NCBI RefSeq assembly: GCF_019209835.1
Contig: NZ_JAHUTS010000012.1
Location: forward strand, 62,001-126,000
Reading direction: 5' to 3'
DNA: 64,000 nucleotides
Source: Enterovibrio paralichthyis
GTDB taxonomy: Bacteria > Pseudomonadota > Gammaproteobacteria > Enterobacterales > Vibrionaceae
The translations under genes were made by a program, and so were the position numbers. This document shows positions 41,111 through 49,382 of the stretch, in pieces. The notes beneath the pieces were generated by a model that was not told where the DNA came from, searched no databases, and worked only from the letters and a program-made list of their open reading frames with translations. The stretch's first letter is position 1. Each line of letters starts with the position of its first letter.

Positions 41111-42036
41111 TCTATTGGCTGGCATTGCTCCTCGGCGGGGTGGCTGTGGCGATCGCTTTTTGGCCGACTGCCAAGAACTCAAACCGCAAGTACTACCTCG
41201 AAGAAGACATCAAGGTTTACCACGTTGAGTCGATTGATGAAGCACAGCAAGCGGTTGACCTGGCAACACTTTCAGACCGAAAAGTACACGTGAAGCTGTT
41301 CCAGACGGTGGAACGTGTGCAGCGCCAGATTGGTGACTTCGCGGTATTCAAACTACTGGCGCTGGTTGTCGCTCTGGCTGCATTGGCTTCCATGCTCAAC
41401 ACCCATCTGGTCAGGGGCAGTTATGTTGCTGTTGCTGCAATCGTCGAAATTGCAGGGCTGACAATGGGCTATTTCTGGCTGCAAAAAAGGGAAAAAAAGC
41501 AGTTTGAAGAGGCGTTTCCGGATGCCCTCAATATGCTCGCCAGCGCCGTGAGTGCGGGCGAGAGTATTATGCATGCCATTGTGTATGTTGGCCGCTCTCT
41601 GGAAGGCGACGTTGGCAAAGAGTTCAAACGTATGGGCGAGCGTCTTCAAATGGGGGAGAGCGCTGATTCTGTCTTTAGAAAGTCCTGTGACCGCTTTCCG
41701 TATCCGGCGTTTCATTTCTTTGTTATTACCCTGCGTGCAAACATGCAGCGCGGCGGTCAGCTCAAAGAAGTGATCAGCCGTCTGAACCGACTGATGTTTG
41801 ATAACCGTGCCATTGAGAAAAAGAAATATGCGATGACATCCGAGGCACGAACGTCGGCCAAAATTGTTGCGGTTATACCCTTTATCTTTCTGTTCAGTAT
41901 GAAGTTTTTAAGCCCACAGAATTATGAGTTCATCATGTTCAACCCAGCGGGTAAGCCGCTTCTTTATTATTTGATTGTGAGTGAAACCATTGGGCTGACC
42001 ATTGTGTGGATGTTAATGCGAGGGGCACAGAAATAA
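41107..42036 (+). CDS. tadB: Tad pilus inner-membrane platform protein TadB
   Basis: TadB is one of two GspF-related platform proteins. The 309-residue protein has N-terminal membrane segments (IYWLALLLGGVAVAIAFWP and a pair near 80-120), a cytoplasmic T2SF domain (FPDALNMLASAVSAGESIMHAI, FHFFVITLRANMQRGGQL) and C-terminal segments. It overlaps tadA by 4 bp, and its stop overlaps the tadC start (TAATG). Confidence 0.92.
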   Translation: MIYWLALLLGGVAVAIAFWPTAKNSNRKYYLEEDIKVYHVESIDEAQQAVDLATLSDRKVHVKLFQTVERVQRQIGDFAVFKLLALVVALAALASMLNTHLVRGSYVAVAAIVEIAGLTMGYFWLQKREKKQFEEAFPDALNMLASAVSAGESIMHAIVYVGRSLEGDVGKEFKRMGERLQMGESADSVFRKSCDRFPYPAFHFFVITLRANMQRGGQLKEVISRLNRLMFDNRAIEKKKYAMTSEARTSAKIVAVIPFIFLFSMKFLSPQNYEFIMFNPAGKPLLYYLIVSETIGLTIVWMLMRGAQK

Positions 42037-42914
42037 TGAGTGCCCAATTAACGCTGTTTATCGCATTGGTTGTGTTGTTCTTTGGTTTATCGCTTTGTTT
42101 CTATCTGGTTTATGCCAATTACAAACGCAAGAAAACATTTCACCATTATTTGAGTGAAGAGCCAGTTACATCGGTAGAAACATCAGTCGAAGATATCTTT
42201 AACTCGATGCTGTCCCAGTTCACTTCTACCGAAGAAGAGATCAATAAGAAATTCCTGGATGCAGGTCTGGAGACATTTAAATACAAAAGCTACTACATGC
42301 ATTTCAAGTATTCCGTTTTTGTATTGGGTGCCATTGTCATTGGTTTGATGGGTGCATCTTCAGGCATTGAGACAAGCAAATTGCTGGTGGCGATTCTTGT
42401 TTGGCTGACGGTGTGTATTGTTCTGCCTGACAGCTACCTTGGCTACCGTAAAAAAGCCTTGATTCAGAAAACCTCCAGTCAGTTACCTTACCTGTTGGAT
42501 TTGCTCGCTATTTGTGTGCAAACCGGTATGACGCTTGAAGCGGCGATCAGCTACCTGGCGATAGAGATGAAGAGCTTTGATAAAAACCTTGCCAAGTTGC
42601 TGGCAAAAATGAATGAACGATCAGGCGTTGTGGGCCTGGACAGGGCGCTGGATGAACTCTATTCGAGGATCCCGAGCCCTGAGATGCGAAGCTTTGTGAT
42701 GACACTGAAACAGAGCCTGCGTTACGGCTCTTCCATTTACGGCATCCTGACCACGCTCGCAGCTGACATCCGCATGGTGAATATGCTTCAGGCGGAAGAG
42801 AAAATCGGCAAGCTGGCCGCCAAGATGTCGGTCCCCCTGATTCTCTTCATCATGCTACCGATTGTGTTTGTAATTGTTGCCCCTGGAATTATGAGGCTGA
42901 CCGGCAATGTATAA
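42036..42914 (+). CDS. tadC: Tad pilus inner-membrane platform protein TadC
   Basis: TadC is the second platform protein, with the T2SF fold (LPYLLDLLAICVQTGMTLEAAI, then MRSFVMTLKQSLRYGSSI) between N- and C-terminal membrane segments. The protein has 292 residues from ATG at 42036, which overlaps the tadB stop by one base; a longer frame from 42006 would run back into tadB. It overlaps tadD by 8 bp. Confidence 0.92.
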   Translation: MSAQLTLFIALVVLFFGLSLCFYLVYANYKRKKTFHHYLSEEPVTSVETSVEDIFNSMLSQFTSTEEEINKKFLDAGLETFKYKSYYMHFKYSVFVLGAIVIGLMGASSGIETSKLLVAILVWLTVCIVLPDSYLGYRKKALIQKTSSQLPYLLDLLAICVQTGMTLEAAISYLAIEMKSFDKNLAKLLAKMNERSGVVGLDRALDELYSRIPSPEMRSFVMTLKQSLRYGSSIYGILTTLAADIRMVNMLQAEEKIGKLAAKMSVPLILFIMLPIVFVIVAPGIMRLTGNV

Positions 42915-43698
42915 AACCTTAATGCTATCTGTGTCTTTATTACTGCTGACAGCGTGTGCCCAGCAAGTGCAAAACGACGCTCAGAGCTACCTTGCCACGG
43001 AAGATAACCGCGAGGCCATGCTGGTCAAAAGCGGGAATGCTGAGCAGTTAATCGTCCTTTACCAGACCCAGCTCAAGGAAAACGAGAACCTCGACACCCG
43101 TATCAAACTCGCCAAGGTTTATCTGAATGAAAGCGACGCTGAGTCCGCGCTGTTTGCGCTCTCAGATATACCAGACAATGAGCGCAGTGCTGATGTGCTT
43201 AAAATTCAGGCGAAATCGCACTATATGTTGGGTGAATACCAGCTTGCGATGAATACAACGGAACGCGCCATCAATCTGACGCAAAAAGAGGGCGAACTTT
43301 ATAACCTTCTGGGTGCCATTTATGTCGAGTTGGGTGATTTTAATCAAGCAGAAAATGCCTTTAATCAGGCGCGTCGTTATTTTTATGACGACAAGAAAGT
43401 AAAAAATAATCTGGCTTCGATTTATATCCTGCAGGGCAATTACGACAAAGCCGTGAATATGTTGGCTTTGCTTTATTCTGAATCCCCGAATGACCCAACG
43501 GTTTATTCAAATCTGATCATCGCATTGGTTAAAAATGGCCAAAAAGAACAAGCGGCTGAAATGATCAAGCAACACTTTGATATCGAAGAACCAGAGCAAA
43601 TTATTCTGGCCATTGAAAGCAGCACACAACAAATGCCATTGGGCGATGCACTAGAAAGTTTGCGTGAACAAGACAATGAAAAATCAAATGCGGCATAA
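42907..43698 (+). CDS. tadD: TadD-like tetratricopeptide lipoprotein
   Basis: This 263-residue protein is a probable lipoprotein (LLLLTAC, C17). It contains TPR-type repeats, visible as ALFALSDIPDNERSADVLKIQAKSHYMLGEYQLAM, ERAINLTQKEGELYNLLGAIYVELGDFNQAENAF and LASIYILQGNYDKAVNML. TadD is a pilotin-like assembly factor in Aggregatibacter. It overlaps both tadC and tadE. Confidence 0.85.
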   Translation: MYKTLMLSVSLLLLTACAQQVQNDAQSYLATEDNREAMLVKSGNAEQLIVLYQTQLKENENLDTRIKLAKVYLNESDAESALFALSDIPDNERSADVLKIQAKSHYMLGEYQLAMNTTERAINLTQKEGELYNLLGAIYVELGDFNQAENAFNQARRYFYDDKKVKNNLASIYILQGNYDKAVNMLALLYSESPNDPTVYSNLIIALVKNGQKEQAAEMIKQHFDIEEPEQIILAIESSTQQMPLGDALESLREQDNEKSNAA

Positions 43699-44206
43699 GC
43701 AAAAAGGTATCGCGTCGGTTGAATTTGCCGTTGGCTTTGGTGCTTTCTTTTTATTGTGCATCACCTGGATTGAGATTGGATACCTGGCCCATGTCTCGGC
43801 CGTCACCGACGTAGCCATTGCTGAAGCGGCGAGGGAAGCCAAGGTAGCATCCCTTGACCACGGCAACAGGCAAGGGAGTCCGCAAAGCTTTATGCGCATT
43901 TTCAAGCGTGTAGTGACGGAGGAAACCGAGCGTTATGGCGGCTTGGTGGATAACGACAATTTCCGTTTTACCGTGCAGTACCTTGATAGCGTGGATGATC
44001 TTGAACGCTATCAGGGCGATTGCCGGAGCAAGGACGATACCGCCCAGGAGATTGAATGTGGCCGCTCCAAGCACAGCGCGCTGGCACTGTATGCGGTTGA
44101 GTATGATTACACCCCAATATTCAGCAATTTAATTGCCGATCCCAGCGTGCTTCGCCGTGAAGTTATCGTTATTCAGGAGTATGAGCGTGACGCATTTGCC
44201 ATTTAA
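43676..44206 (+). CDS. tadE: TadE-like pseudopilin
   Basis: This 176-residue protein has a short basic leader (KNQMRHKQKG) followed by IASVEFAVGFGAFFLLCITWIEIGYL. This is the TadE-type pseudopilin helix with Glu at +5 after the Gly cleavage site. The rest is a periplasmic domain with one Cys pair. The start overlaps the tadD stop by 23 bp; no strong ribosome site is visible, so coupling to tadD is likely and ATG 43688 is an alternative. Confidence 0.82.
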   Translation: MKNQMRHKQKGIASVEFAVGFGAFFLLCITWIEIGYLAHVSAVTDVAIAEAAREAKVASLDHGNRQGSPQSFMRIFKRVVTEETERYGGLVDNDNFRFTVQYLDSVDDLERYQGDCRSKDDTAQEIECGRSKHSALALYAVEYDYTPIFSNLIADPSVLRREVIVIQEYERDAFAI

Positions 44207-44723
44207 GCAAAGGGGAACCTTTTCGGTGGAGTTTGCCTTACTGGCTGTCGTGTTCGCCGCGTTTATCATCCTGACCGGTGACATTGTTATTAAGCTGTCG
44301 ATGCAGGGGCAGTTGGACCGTCTTTCCTACTCCATGGTGAACGTGCTGAAAGAACGAACCCAATTGTATGACCCTGATTTCATGGAAATTGACAGTCAAA
44401 GCACCCGAGAGCTGAACAGCATTATTAGCCATTCACTCGGCCGTATGGTTTCAAACTATGATGCGTCGAAAATGGGCACAACGTTTGAGTCGCTCACTTT
44501 TCCAAATGGCAGACAAACGCTCGATACCATTGAACAGGGTGGTGGCTGTCAATTGACCGACACACTGGCAGATCATCAGGACCTTTCCATGATGACCAGC
44601 TGGGGACGTCGGGCGTCGCTATACCGGGTAACCATTTGCTATGAAACAGATAATTGGGCAGGTGCCTCGTTTGATACAGAGTTTACCACTGTCCAATCTT
44701 CTTCAATCATGATGGGGCGTTGA
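44187..44723 (+). CDS. tadF: TadF-like pseudopilin
   Basis: A second pseudopilin-like protein: the leader PFKQRG is followed by TFSVEFALLAVVFAAFIILTGDIV, again with Glu at +5. GTG at 44187 was chosen because AGGAG lies seven bases upstream; the ATG at 44181 would sit only one base from it. TadF and TadE are minor subunits in Tad systems. It ends one base before tadG. Confidence 0.8.
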   Translation: MTHLPFKQRGTFSVEFALLAVVFAAFIILTGDIVIKLSMQGQLDRLSYSMVNVLKERTQLYDPDFMEIDSQSTRELNSIISHSLGRMVSNYDASKMGTTFESLTFPNGRQTLDTIEQGGGCQLTDTLADHQDLSMMTSWGRRASLYRVTICYETDNWAGASFDTEFTTVQSSSIMMGR

Positions 44724-44724
44724 T

Positions 44725-46152
44725 ATGAAGAGCAGTTTTCGCAAGCAACGTGGCCATGCCGTTTTAATGTTCATCCTGATGATCCCGGCGTTGTTTGGGC
44801 TGTTCACCCTGGCGATTGATGGCTCAAGGGCGATGCAAAACAAAGCGCGTTTGGGGGATGCGGCCGAAGTGTCTGCCTTGGCACTGGCAGCGCAGAACAG
44901 TGACAGCGACTGGGAAAACAAGCAGCTGGCGACACGTTACATTGACGCTTATATCAAAGACAAAGAGAGCATCGAATCAATCAAGGTTGTCCGCACAGAG
45001 TGCAAAGCCAGCCAGCAAACTGATTGCGAAGGCGGAACCCGCTACAACCAATATGCTATCGAGATTGTCACCAAACACAGCCCATGGTTACCGGCGCAGG
45101 ATGGAATGGTCGGCTTTGACGGTGACTATGAAGTGGCGCACAGCGGTATTGCGCGTAAATACCAGGGTGACAGCATTGATATCTCTTTTGTGGTCGATTA
45201 CTCCGGTTCTATGGAGAACTATTGGAAAGGGAAGCGCAAATACATTGCTGTCAGGGATATCGTAAACAATGTATTGAATGAACTGGAAAAATATCAGGGC
45301 GTCGGGTTAACACCGAACCGGGTGTCCATCATCCCGTATTCGGAGTACACCGATAAATCACCGACTGAGGGGATCACCGATTGTCGCTTTGAAGACCAGC
45401 TAGAGCAATGTGAAGATGACTGTATCGATACTTACAATCAGTGTGTCTCTTCCTGTTGGAACAATGGCTGTCGAAATAAATGTGCCAGAAGGCTGAACTC
45501 ATGCCAAAGAAGTTGTGACAGAGAGTACGACGAAAGAAGAAAGCCATTAGGTTTTGTTGATGAGCTACGGTATTTCGGCGACCAGAACAAGGTAGACACA
45601 GGATCCACGCTTGCGACCTTGTGGCAGAGCAAGGCCAACGACCGTGACATGGTATGTAATTTCATGCGTTACGAAGAAAACAGGTCGTACCGGTTTTACA
45701 ACGTCCCCTTTACAGATCGCTTTGAGTCCGTTAAGGACGATCTATATGAATTCCGTCCCGGTGGATGGACCGGATCGTATCAAGGCATTATCAAGTCGGC
45801 GCAGTACTTTGAACGTTTGGATTCGCCCAACCCTCGACAGCTGATGGTTATCCTTTCTGATGGGATAGACAATGTGGAAAGAGGAACTTTTGCGAATGGC
45901 GTGCCAACAGCCAGCTTAGTGAGGGCAGGCATGTGCGATGTTATCCGTGAAAAGTTAAACGCAAGAAAAACGGCGGATAACCGTCCGGTTAACTTCCAGA
46001 TGGCCTTTGTTGGCTTTGACTACCGGATACAGGACAACAAGGCGCTGTCAGACTGCGTAGGCAGAGAGAATGTCTATGACGCGGCTGACCCCGATGAACT
46101 GCTCGACATTATCCTAAACCTTATCTCAGAAGAAATTGGTCACCTGAAGTAA
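44725..46152 (+). CDS. tadG: TadG-like protein with von Willebrand A domain and a four-CX3C block
   Basis: The N-terminus (KQRGHAVLMFILMIPALFGLFTLAIDGSR) is the TadG/TadE-like membrane helix, and the bulk is a VWA fold. The metal-ion motif is D158-Y-S160-G-S162, with SDGIDN further on. Between the first VWA strands and the rest lies a cysteine-rich stretch: C220, then CX3C pairs at 229/233, 240/244, 249/253 and 260/264. The spacing between pairs is 6, 4 and 6. The 475-residue size is normal for TadG. I know of no such cysteine array in typical TadG proteins. It probably acts in the envelope or at the pilus tip; the cysteine function is unknown. Confidence 0.88.
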   Translation: MKSSFRKQRGHAVLMFILMIPALFGLFTLAIDGSRAMQNKARLGDAAEVSALALAAQNSDSDWENKQLATRYIDAYIKDKESIESIKVVRTECKASQQTDCEGGTRYNQYAIEIVTKHSPWLPAQDGMVGFDGDYEVAHSGIARKYQGDSIDISFVVDYSGSMENYWKGKRKYIAVRDIVNNVLNELEKYQGVGLTPNRVSIIPYSEYTDKSPTEGITDCRFEDQLEQCEDDCIDTYNQCVSSCWNNGCRNKCARRLNSCQRSCDREYDERRKPLGFVDELRYFGDQNKVDTGSTLATLWQSKANDRDMVCNFMRYEENRSYRFYNVPFTDRFESVKDDLYEFRPGGWTGSYQGIIKSAQYFERLDSPNPRQLMVILSDGIDNVERGTFANGVPTASLVRAGMCDVIREKLNARKTADNRPVNFQMAFVGFDYRIQDNKALSDCVGRENVYDAADPDELLDIILNLISEEIGHLK

Positions 46153-46156
46153 CGAT

Positions 46157-46783
46157 ATGAAAAACAAAAAAATACTGACATTGGCAGTGGCTGCTGGATT
46201 CTTTGCAAATTTCGCCGCGGCAAGTACGCCTTCTGAGCTTCTCAATTACTACTGCGCCAAACCGGATGTAGATAAATCAGTGACCGTGCAGGTTGGTGAG
46301 GCAATTCGCATTATTCCAAAAGCGGGTGGGATGAACCTGATGGCGTCAAAGGTAGAGTCAGATCCTCAGCTCGTGGGAATTCTCTCCAACCTGTTCGAAG
46401 TTGATCCTTCCTGTGCGGAATTCCTGCTGGTTAATGGCGGCGAAAGCCTCTCGAACGGGGATCGTTTGCTGGCGCGTGTTTATTTCAACTTTGACAGCAG
46501 CCAGCTTACACCTCAGTCAATCGAGGTGCTTAACCGGATTGCTTCTATTGGCCGACAGACCAAGCATGTGTTTGAGCTTGAAGGCCATACGGATGCGGTA
46601 GGGGAAAGTCAGTATAACTTTGCCCTCGGACTTAAACGCTCGGAGCAAGTGAAAGCGTATCTTGAACAAAGCGGCGTAGAACGAGAACAGCTCAATGCCC
46701 TGTCATTTGGCGAAAAGCAGCCTTTGAATGACAACGCAAGTGCGCAACAGCGGGAGCAGAACCGGCGGGTTGATATCAAGTAA
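46157..46783 (+). CDS. OmpA-family protein ending the tad operon
   Basis: This 208-residue protein has a signal peptide (MKNKKILTLAVAAGFFANFAAA), a ~75-residue N-terminal domain with two cysteines, and a C-terminal OmpA-like peptidoglycan-binding domain (VYFNFDSSQLTPQSIEVL, LEGHTDAVGESQYNFALGLKRS, NRRVDI). It follows tadG by 4 bp and so belongs to the operon. It probably anchors the machine to the cell wall, which is inference. A strong terminator follows. Confidence 0.88.
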   Translation: MKNKKILTLAVAAGFFANFAAASTPSELLNYYCAKPDVDKSVTVQVGEAIRIIPKAGGMNLMASKVESDPQLVGILSNLFEVDPSCAEFLLVNGGESLSNGDRLLARVYFNFDSSQLTPQSIEVLNRIASIGRQTKHVFELEGHTDAVGESQYNFALGLKRSEQVKAYLEQSGVEREQLNALSFGEKQPLNDNASAQQREQNRRVDIK

Positions 46784-46816
46784 TCCCAGTAATCTGCGCG
46801 TCGAACAGACTAAAAA

Positions 46817-46852
46817 AACGCGGGCTGAAATAGATTCAGCCCGCGTTTTCGT
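46817..46852. terminator. Terminator of the tad operon and of the MATE gene; right hairpin repeat
   Basis: AACGCGGGCTGAA (46817-46829) pairs with TTCAGCCCGCGTT (46835-46847). A run of A before it and of T after it let it serve both converging transcripts. Its first 26 bases nearly match 34966-34991. Confidence 0.85.
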
Positions 46853-46870
46853 TTTGTACCCGTTGTGAGG

Positions 46871-48247
46871 TTAAGCCACCAGGTTTTTAATCCATACCTT
46901 GCTGCGTACGCGATAGATCGAGCCCAGCCATTTCACGATTTCTTCCACCGCAAACAGGGCGTAAACCCACTCCAACGGCACTTTCAACACCAGCGCGGCA
47001 AAAGCGACAACCGGAATACCAATCATCCATTGGGCAGCGATGTCCTGATAAAGGCAGAATCGGATATCACCGCCAGCGCGGAGCACGCCGACAATCATGC
47101 TCATCGGAACAGATTTGATGATCAGCATGCCCGCAAATACCCAGTAGAATTTTTCAGTCAGCGCCAAAGTACTCGGTGACAGTGCGGAGAACAGTCCTAA
47201 TACCGGCTGGCACACCAGCAGCATAATGCCCGCGATAACCACTGAACCGCCGAAACTGAACAGCGCAATGCCCCAGGCTTGCGGGTAAACCACTTCCAAG
47301 CGGTTGGCGCCGAGTTGGTTACCCATCAACACACTGGCGGCATTGGAAAGGCCAATCAGCAGCGCCAGTGCGAAAGATTCAATCGGTGTGATCACCGAAA
47401 GCGCTGCCAAGCCTTCTACGCCCGCTTGTCCAAGAATGGCGTGGTAGACAAAGATGCCGCTCGACCAAATCAGGTGATTGGCTGCGGTTGGCAGAGACAG
47501 CGACAGGAAGCGCTTCATACCAACAGGCTCGAACGCTTCGCGGATATGCTGGAAGTTAAATGCCGCTGCCATCTGGTTGCGATAAACGAACAGATACAGA
47601 AGGCTGACCTCAACGATACCGCTGATCAGCGTCGCCCATGCTGCACCGGCAATCCCCATGGCCGGGAAGCCGAGATGACCAAATATCAGTACCCAGTTCA
47701 GGAACATGTTGAGGCTGATACCGATAAAGCTGAAAAAGGTGCTGATCCCCGGTTTGTTCATGGCGCGCAGGGAAACAGACAAGCTGCTGCCGAGGGCAAT
47801 CGTCACCATGGCAGCGCCGGTAATGCGCAGATACTCCGCCCCGAGTTCGATGACGCGGGCATCATTGGTCGCCAGCCCCATCACACTTTCGGCCAATACC
47901 ATAAAAATCGCCGCGAAACAGACAGCGACTGATCCGGTCATGATGGCGGTAAGTGCGGTTTTACGGCGAAACCCTTCTAGGTTTCCTGCGCCCCAGTATT
48001 GCGCGGTCAGCAAAGCACCGCCGGTGGTGACACCAAAGATCAGGATGGTGGCGACAAACAGCGCTTTACCGGCCACACCGATAGCGGCGACGTCGGCTTC
48101 GCCCAATTGGCCGAGCATCAAAATATCGACAAGGCTTCGGCTGGAGAACAGCATGGTTTGCAGCGCAATGGGCAAACCGATACCAATCAGGCGGCCGAAA
48201 AATTGCGCATCACAATGTGTGCGCAGGGAAGAAAAGTAGGTGTTCAA
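46871..48247 (-). CDS. MATE-family efflux transporter
   Basis: This 458-residue inner-membrane protein has about 12 hydrophobic segments and the duplicated MATE fold (IGLPIALQTMLFSSRSLVDILMLGQLGEADVAAIG near the start and YPQAWGIALFSFGGSVV in the second half). Such proteins export cationic drugs or metabolites using Na+ or H+ gradients. The substrate is not predictable. It converges on the tad operon and shares its terminator. Confidence 0.9.
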   Translation of the reverse strand: MNTYFSSLRTHCDAQFFGRLIGIGLPIALQTMLFSSRSLVDILMLGQLGEADVAAIGVAGKALFVATILIFGVTTGGALLTAQYWGAGNLEGFRRKTALTAIMTGSVAVCFAAIFMVLAESVMGLATNDARVIELGAEYLRITGAAMVTIALGSSLSVSLRAMNKPGISTFFSFIGISLNMFLNWVLIFGHLGFPAMGIAGAAWATLISGIVEVSLLYLFVYRNQMAAAFNFQHIREAFEPVGMKRFLSLSLPTAANHLIWSSGIFVYHAILGQAGVEGLAALSVITPIESFALALLIGLSNAASVLMGNQLGANRLEVVYPQAWGIALFSFGGSVVIAGIMLLVCQPVLGLFSALSPSTLALTEKFYWVFAGMLIIKSVPMSMIVGVLRAGGDIRFCLYQDIAAQWMIGIPVVAFAALVLKVPLEWVYALFAVEEIVKWLGSIYRVRSKVWIKNLVA

Positions 48248-48396
48248 TCTCAGATCCTAAGAGAAAGTGGATGCAGAAAAGGTGAGAAAACTGCGCGATT
48301 ATCGGGCAATAAAAATTTACCAGCAAGTGAAATCGCTAGAATGCTAAATGCTTAATAAGCATATAATTATTTGCGATTGATTCATTTGGTTATAAG

Positions 48397-48463
48397 TGAC
48401 TGAGATTGAGTCAGAAAGCGAAAATACGCTGATTTTGTCGCCAATTGGGTCACAAATGACCCA
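48397..48463. promoter_or_regulatory. Two dyads upstream of the histidine phosphatase gene
   Basis: TGACT-N7-AGTCA (48397-48413) and TGGGTCA-CAAA-TGACCCA (48446-48463) are inverted repeats in the 287-bp divergent gap between the MATE and phosphatase genes. They share a GTCA/TGAC core and may bind one regulator. Confidence 0.4.
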
Positions 48464-48534
48464 GATTCGGCATTTTGCAATTGCCGGGCGGTTCTTATAT
48501 TTTTGATGGCCTATGACATACCACGGGCCAAAGC

Positions 48535-49137
48535 ATGACCAGGAAAATATTCGTAATCAGACACGGTGAAACGCTGTTCAACTCAGAGCAAAAGTTGCAG
48601 GGACACTGCAATTCGCCTTTAACCAACAAAGGTGAGTCTCAGGCACTCTCTGTTGGAACTACGTTAAGAGAGTATCTCACCGACCGTTCTTATCACGTCT
48701 ACTGCAGTTCTCTTGGCCGCGCTGTTCAAACCGCACAGATTATTTGTGACGCGATTGGCTATGACCAATCCACGCTGACGCAGGATGACAGACTCAAAGA
48801 GTTTTCGTTGGGCGAGTGGGAACAGCGAACCATTCCATCCCTCATTGAAGAAAATCCCGCGTTGCTGGAAAGAAGGGACTGGTACATTCAGGCGCCGGGC
48901 TGTGAAACGTATGAATCAGTAAAAGGACGGCTACTGTCCTGGATCTCTGAACTGCCGGAAGAGCAGGATATCGTGGTGATCAGCCATGGCCTGACGGGGA
49001 TTGTTTTGAGGGGGATCTTGCTGGATCTCAGCTATCAGGAAGTTTGGGCGCAGGATCTGCCTCAGGATGCGTTTTTCCTGATTCAAAACGGCGGGATCAC
49101 CAGAATTGACTGTATGGCCACCGAAGCGGTTGCCTGA
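48535..49137 (+). CDS. Histidine phosphatase (phosphoglycerate mutase-like)
   Basis: This 200-residue soluble protein has the RHGE motif (R9-H10-G11-E12; His10 is the phospho-acceptor), a second active-site His151 in VVISHGLTG and the acid segment LKEFSLGEWE. The family covers cofactor-dependent mutases, sugar phosphatases and phosphoserine phosphatases; which one this is cannot be told. It is a single-gene unit with its own terminator. Confidence 0.87.
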   Translation: MTRKIFVIRHGETLFNSEQKLQGHCNSPLTNKGESQALSVGTTLREYLTDRSYHVYCSSLGRAVQTAQIICDAIGYDQSTLTQDDRLKEFSLGEWEQRTIPSLIEENPALLERRDWYIQAPGCETYESVKGRLLSWISELPEEQDIVVISHGLTGIVLRGILLDLSYQEVWAQDLPQDAFFLIQNGGITRIDCMATEAVA

Positions 49138-49148
49138 GTTTGATACAT

Positions 49149-49179
49149 CAGGGATTGAGTGACATGCAATCCCTGTTTT
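49149..49179 (+). terminator. Terminator after the histidine phosphatase gene
   Basis: CAGGGATTG (49149-49157) pairs with CAATCCCTG (49167-49175), followed by four T. Confidence 0.75.
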
Positions 49180-49382
49180 CCCCCCAACAACGGCCACACC
49201 TTTTCCACCCATGGCGACACCTTTGCCGAATTAATCCCTGAATTACTTCACCCCTGTTATTCCCCGACGCATTTGTCTGAAAAGTCCCGTTGAAACACAA
49301 ACCTATGTGCATCCTGTCTTGATGAAAAAACAAAGCCCCGAGTGTGGGCTGGCTATACTTTGAGGAATTTTATTAGCGGGCG

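Noticed and set aside
35213..46783. Tad cluster as a type II or type IV pilus system
   Set aside because: The Flp pilin, short TadV peptidase, TadZ, TadB/TadC pair and TadE/F/G are specific to Tad systems.
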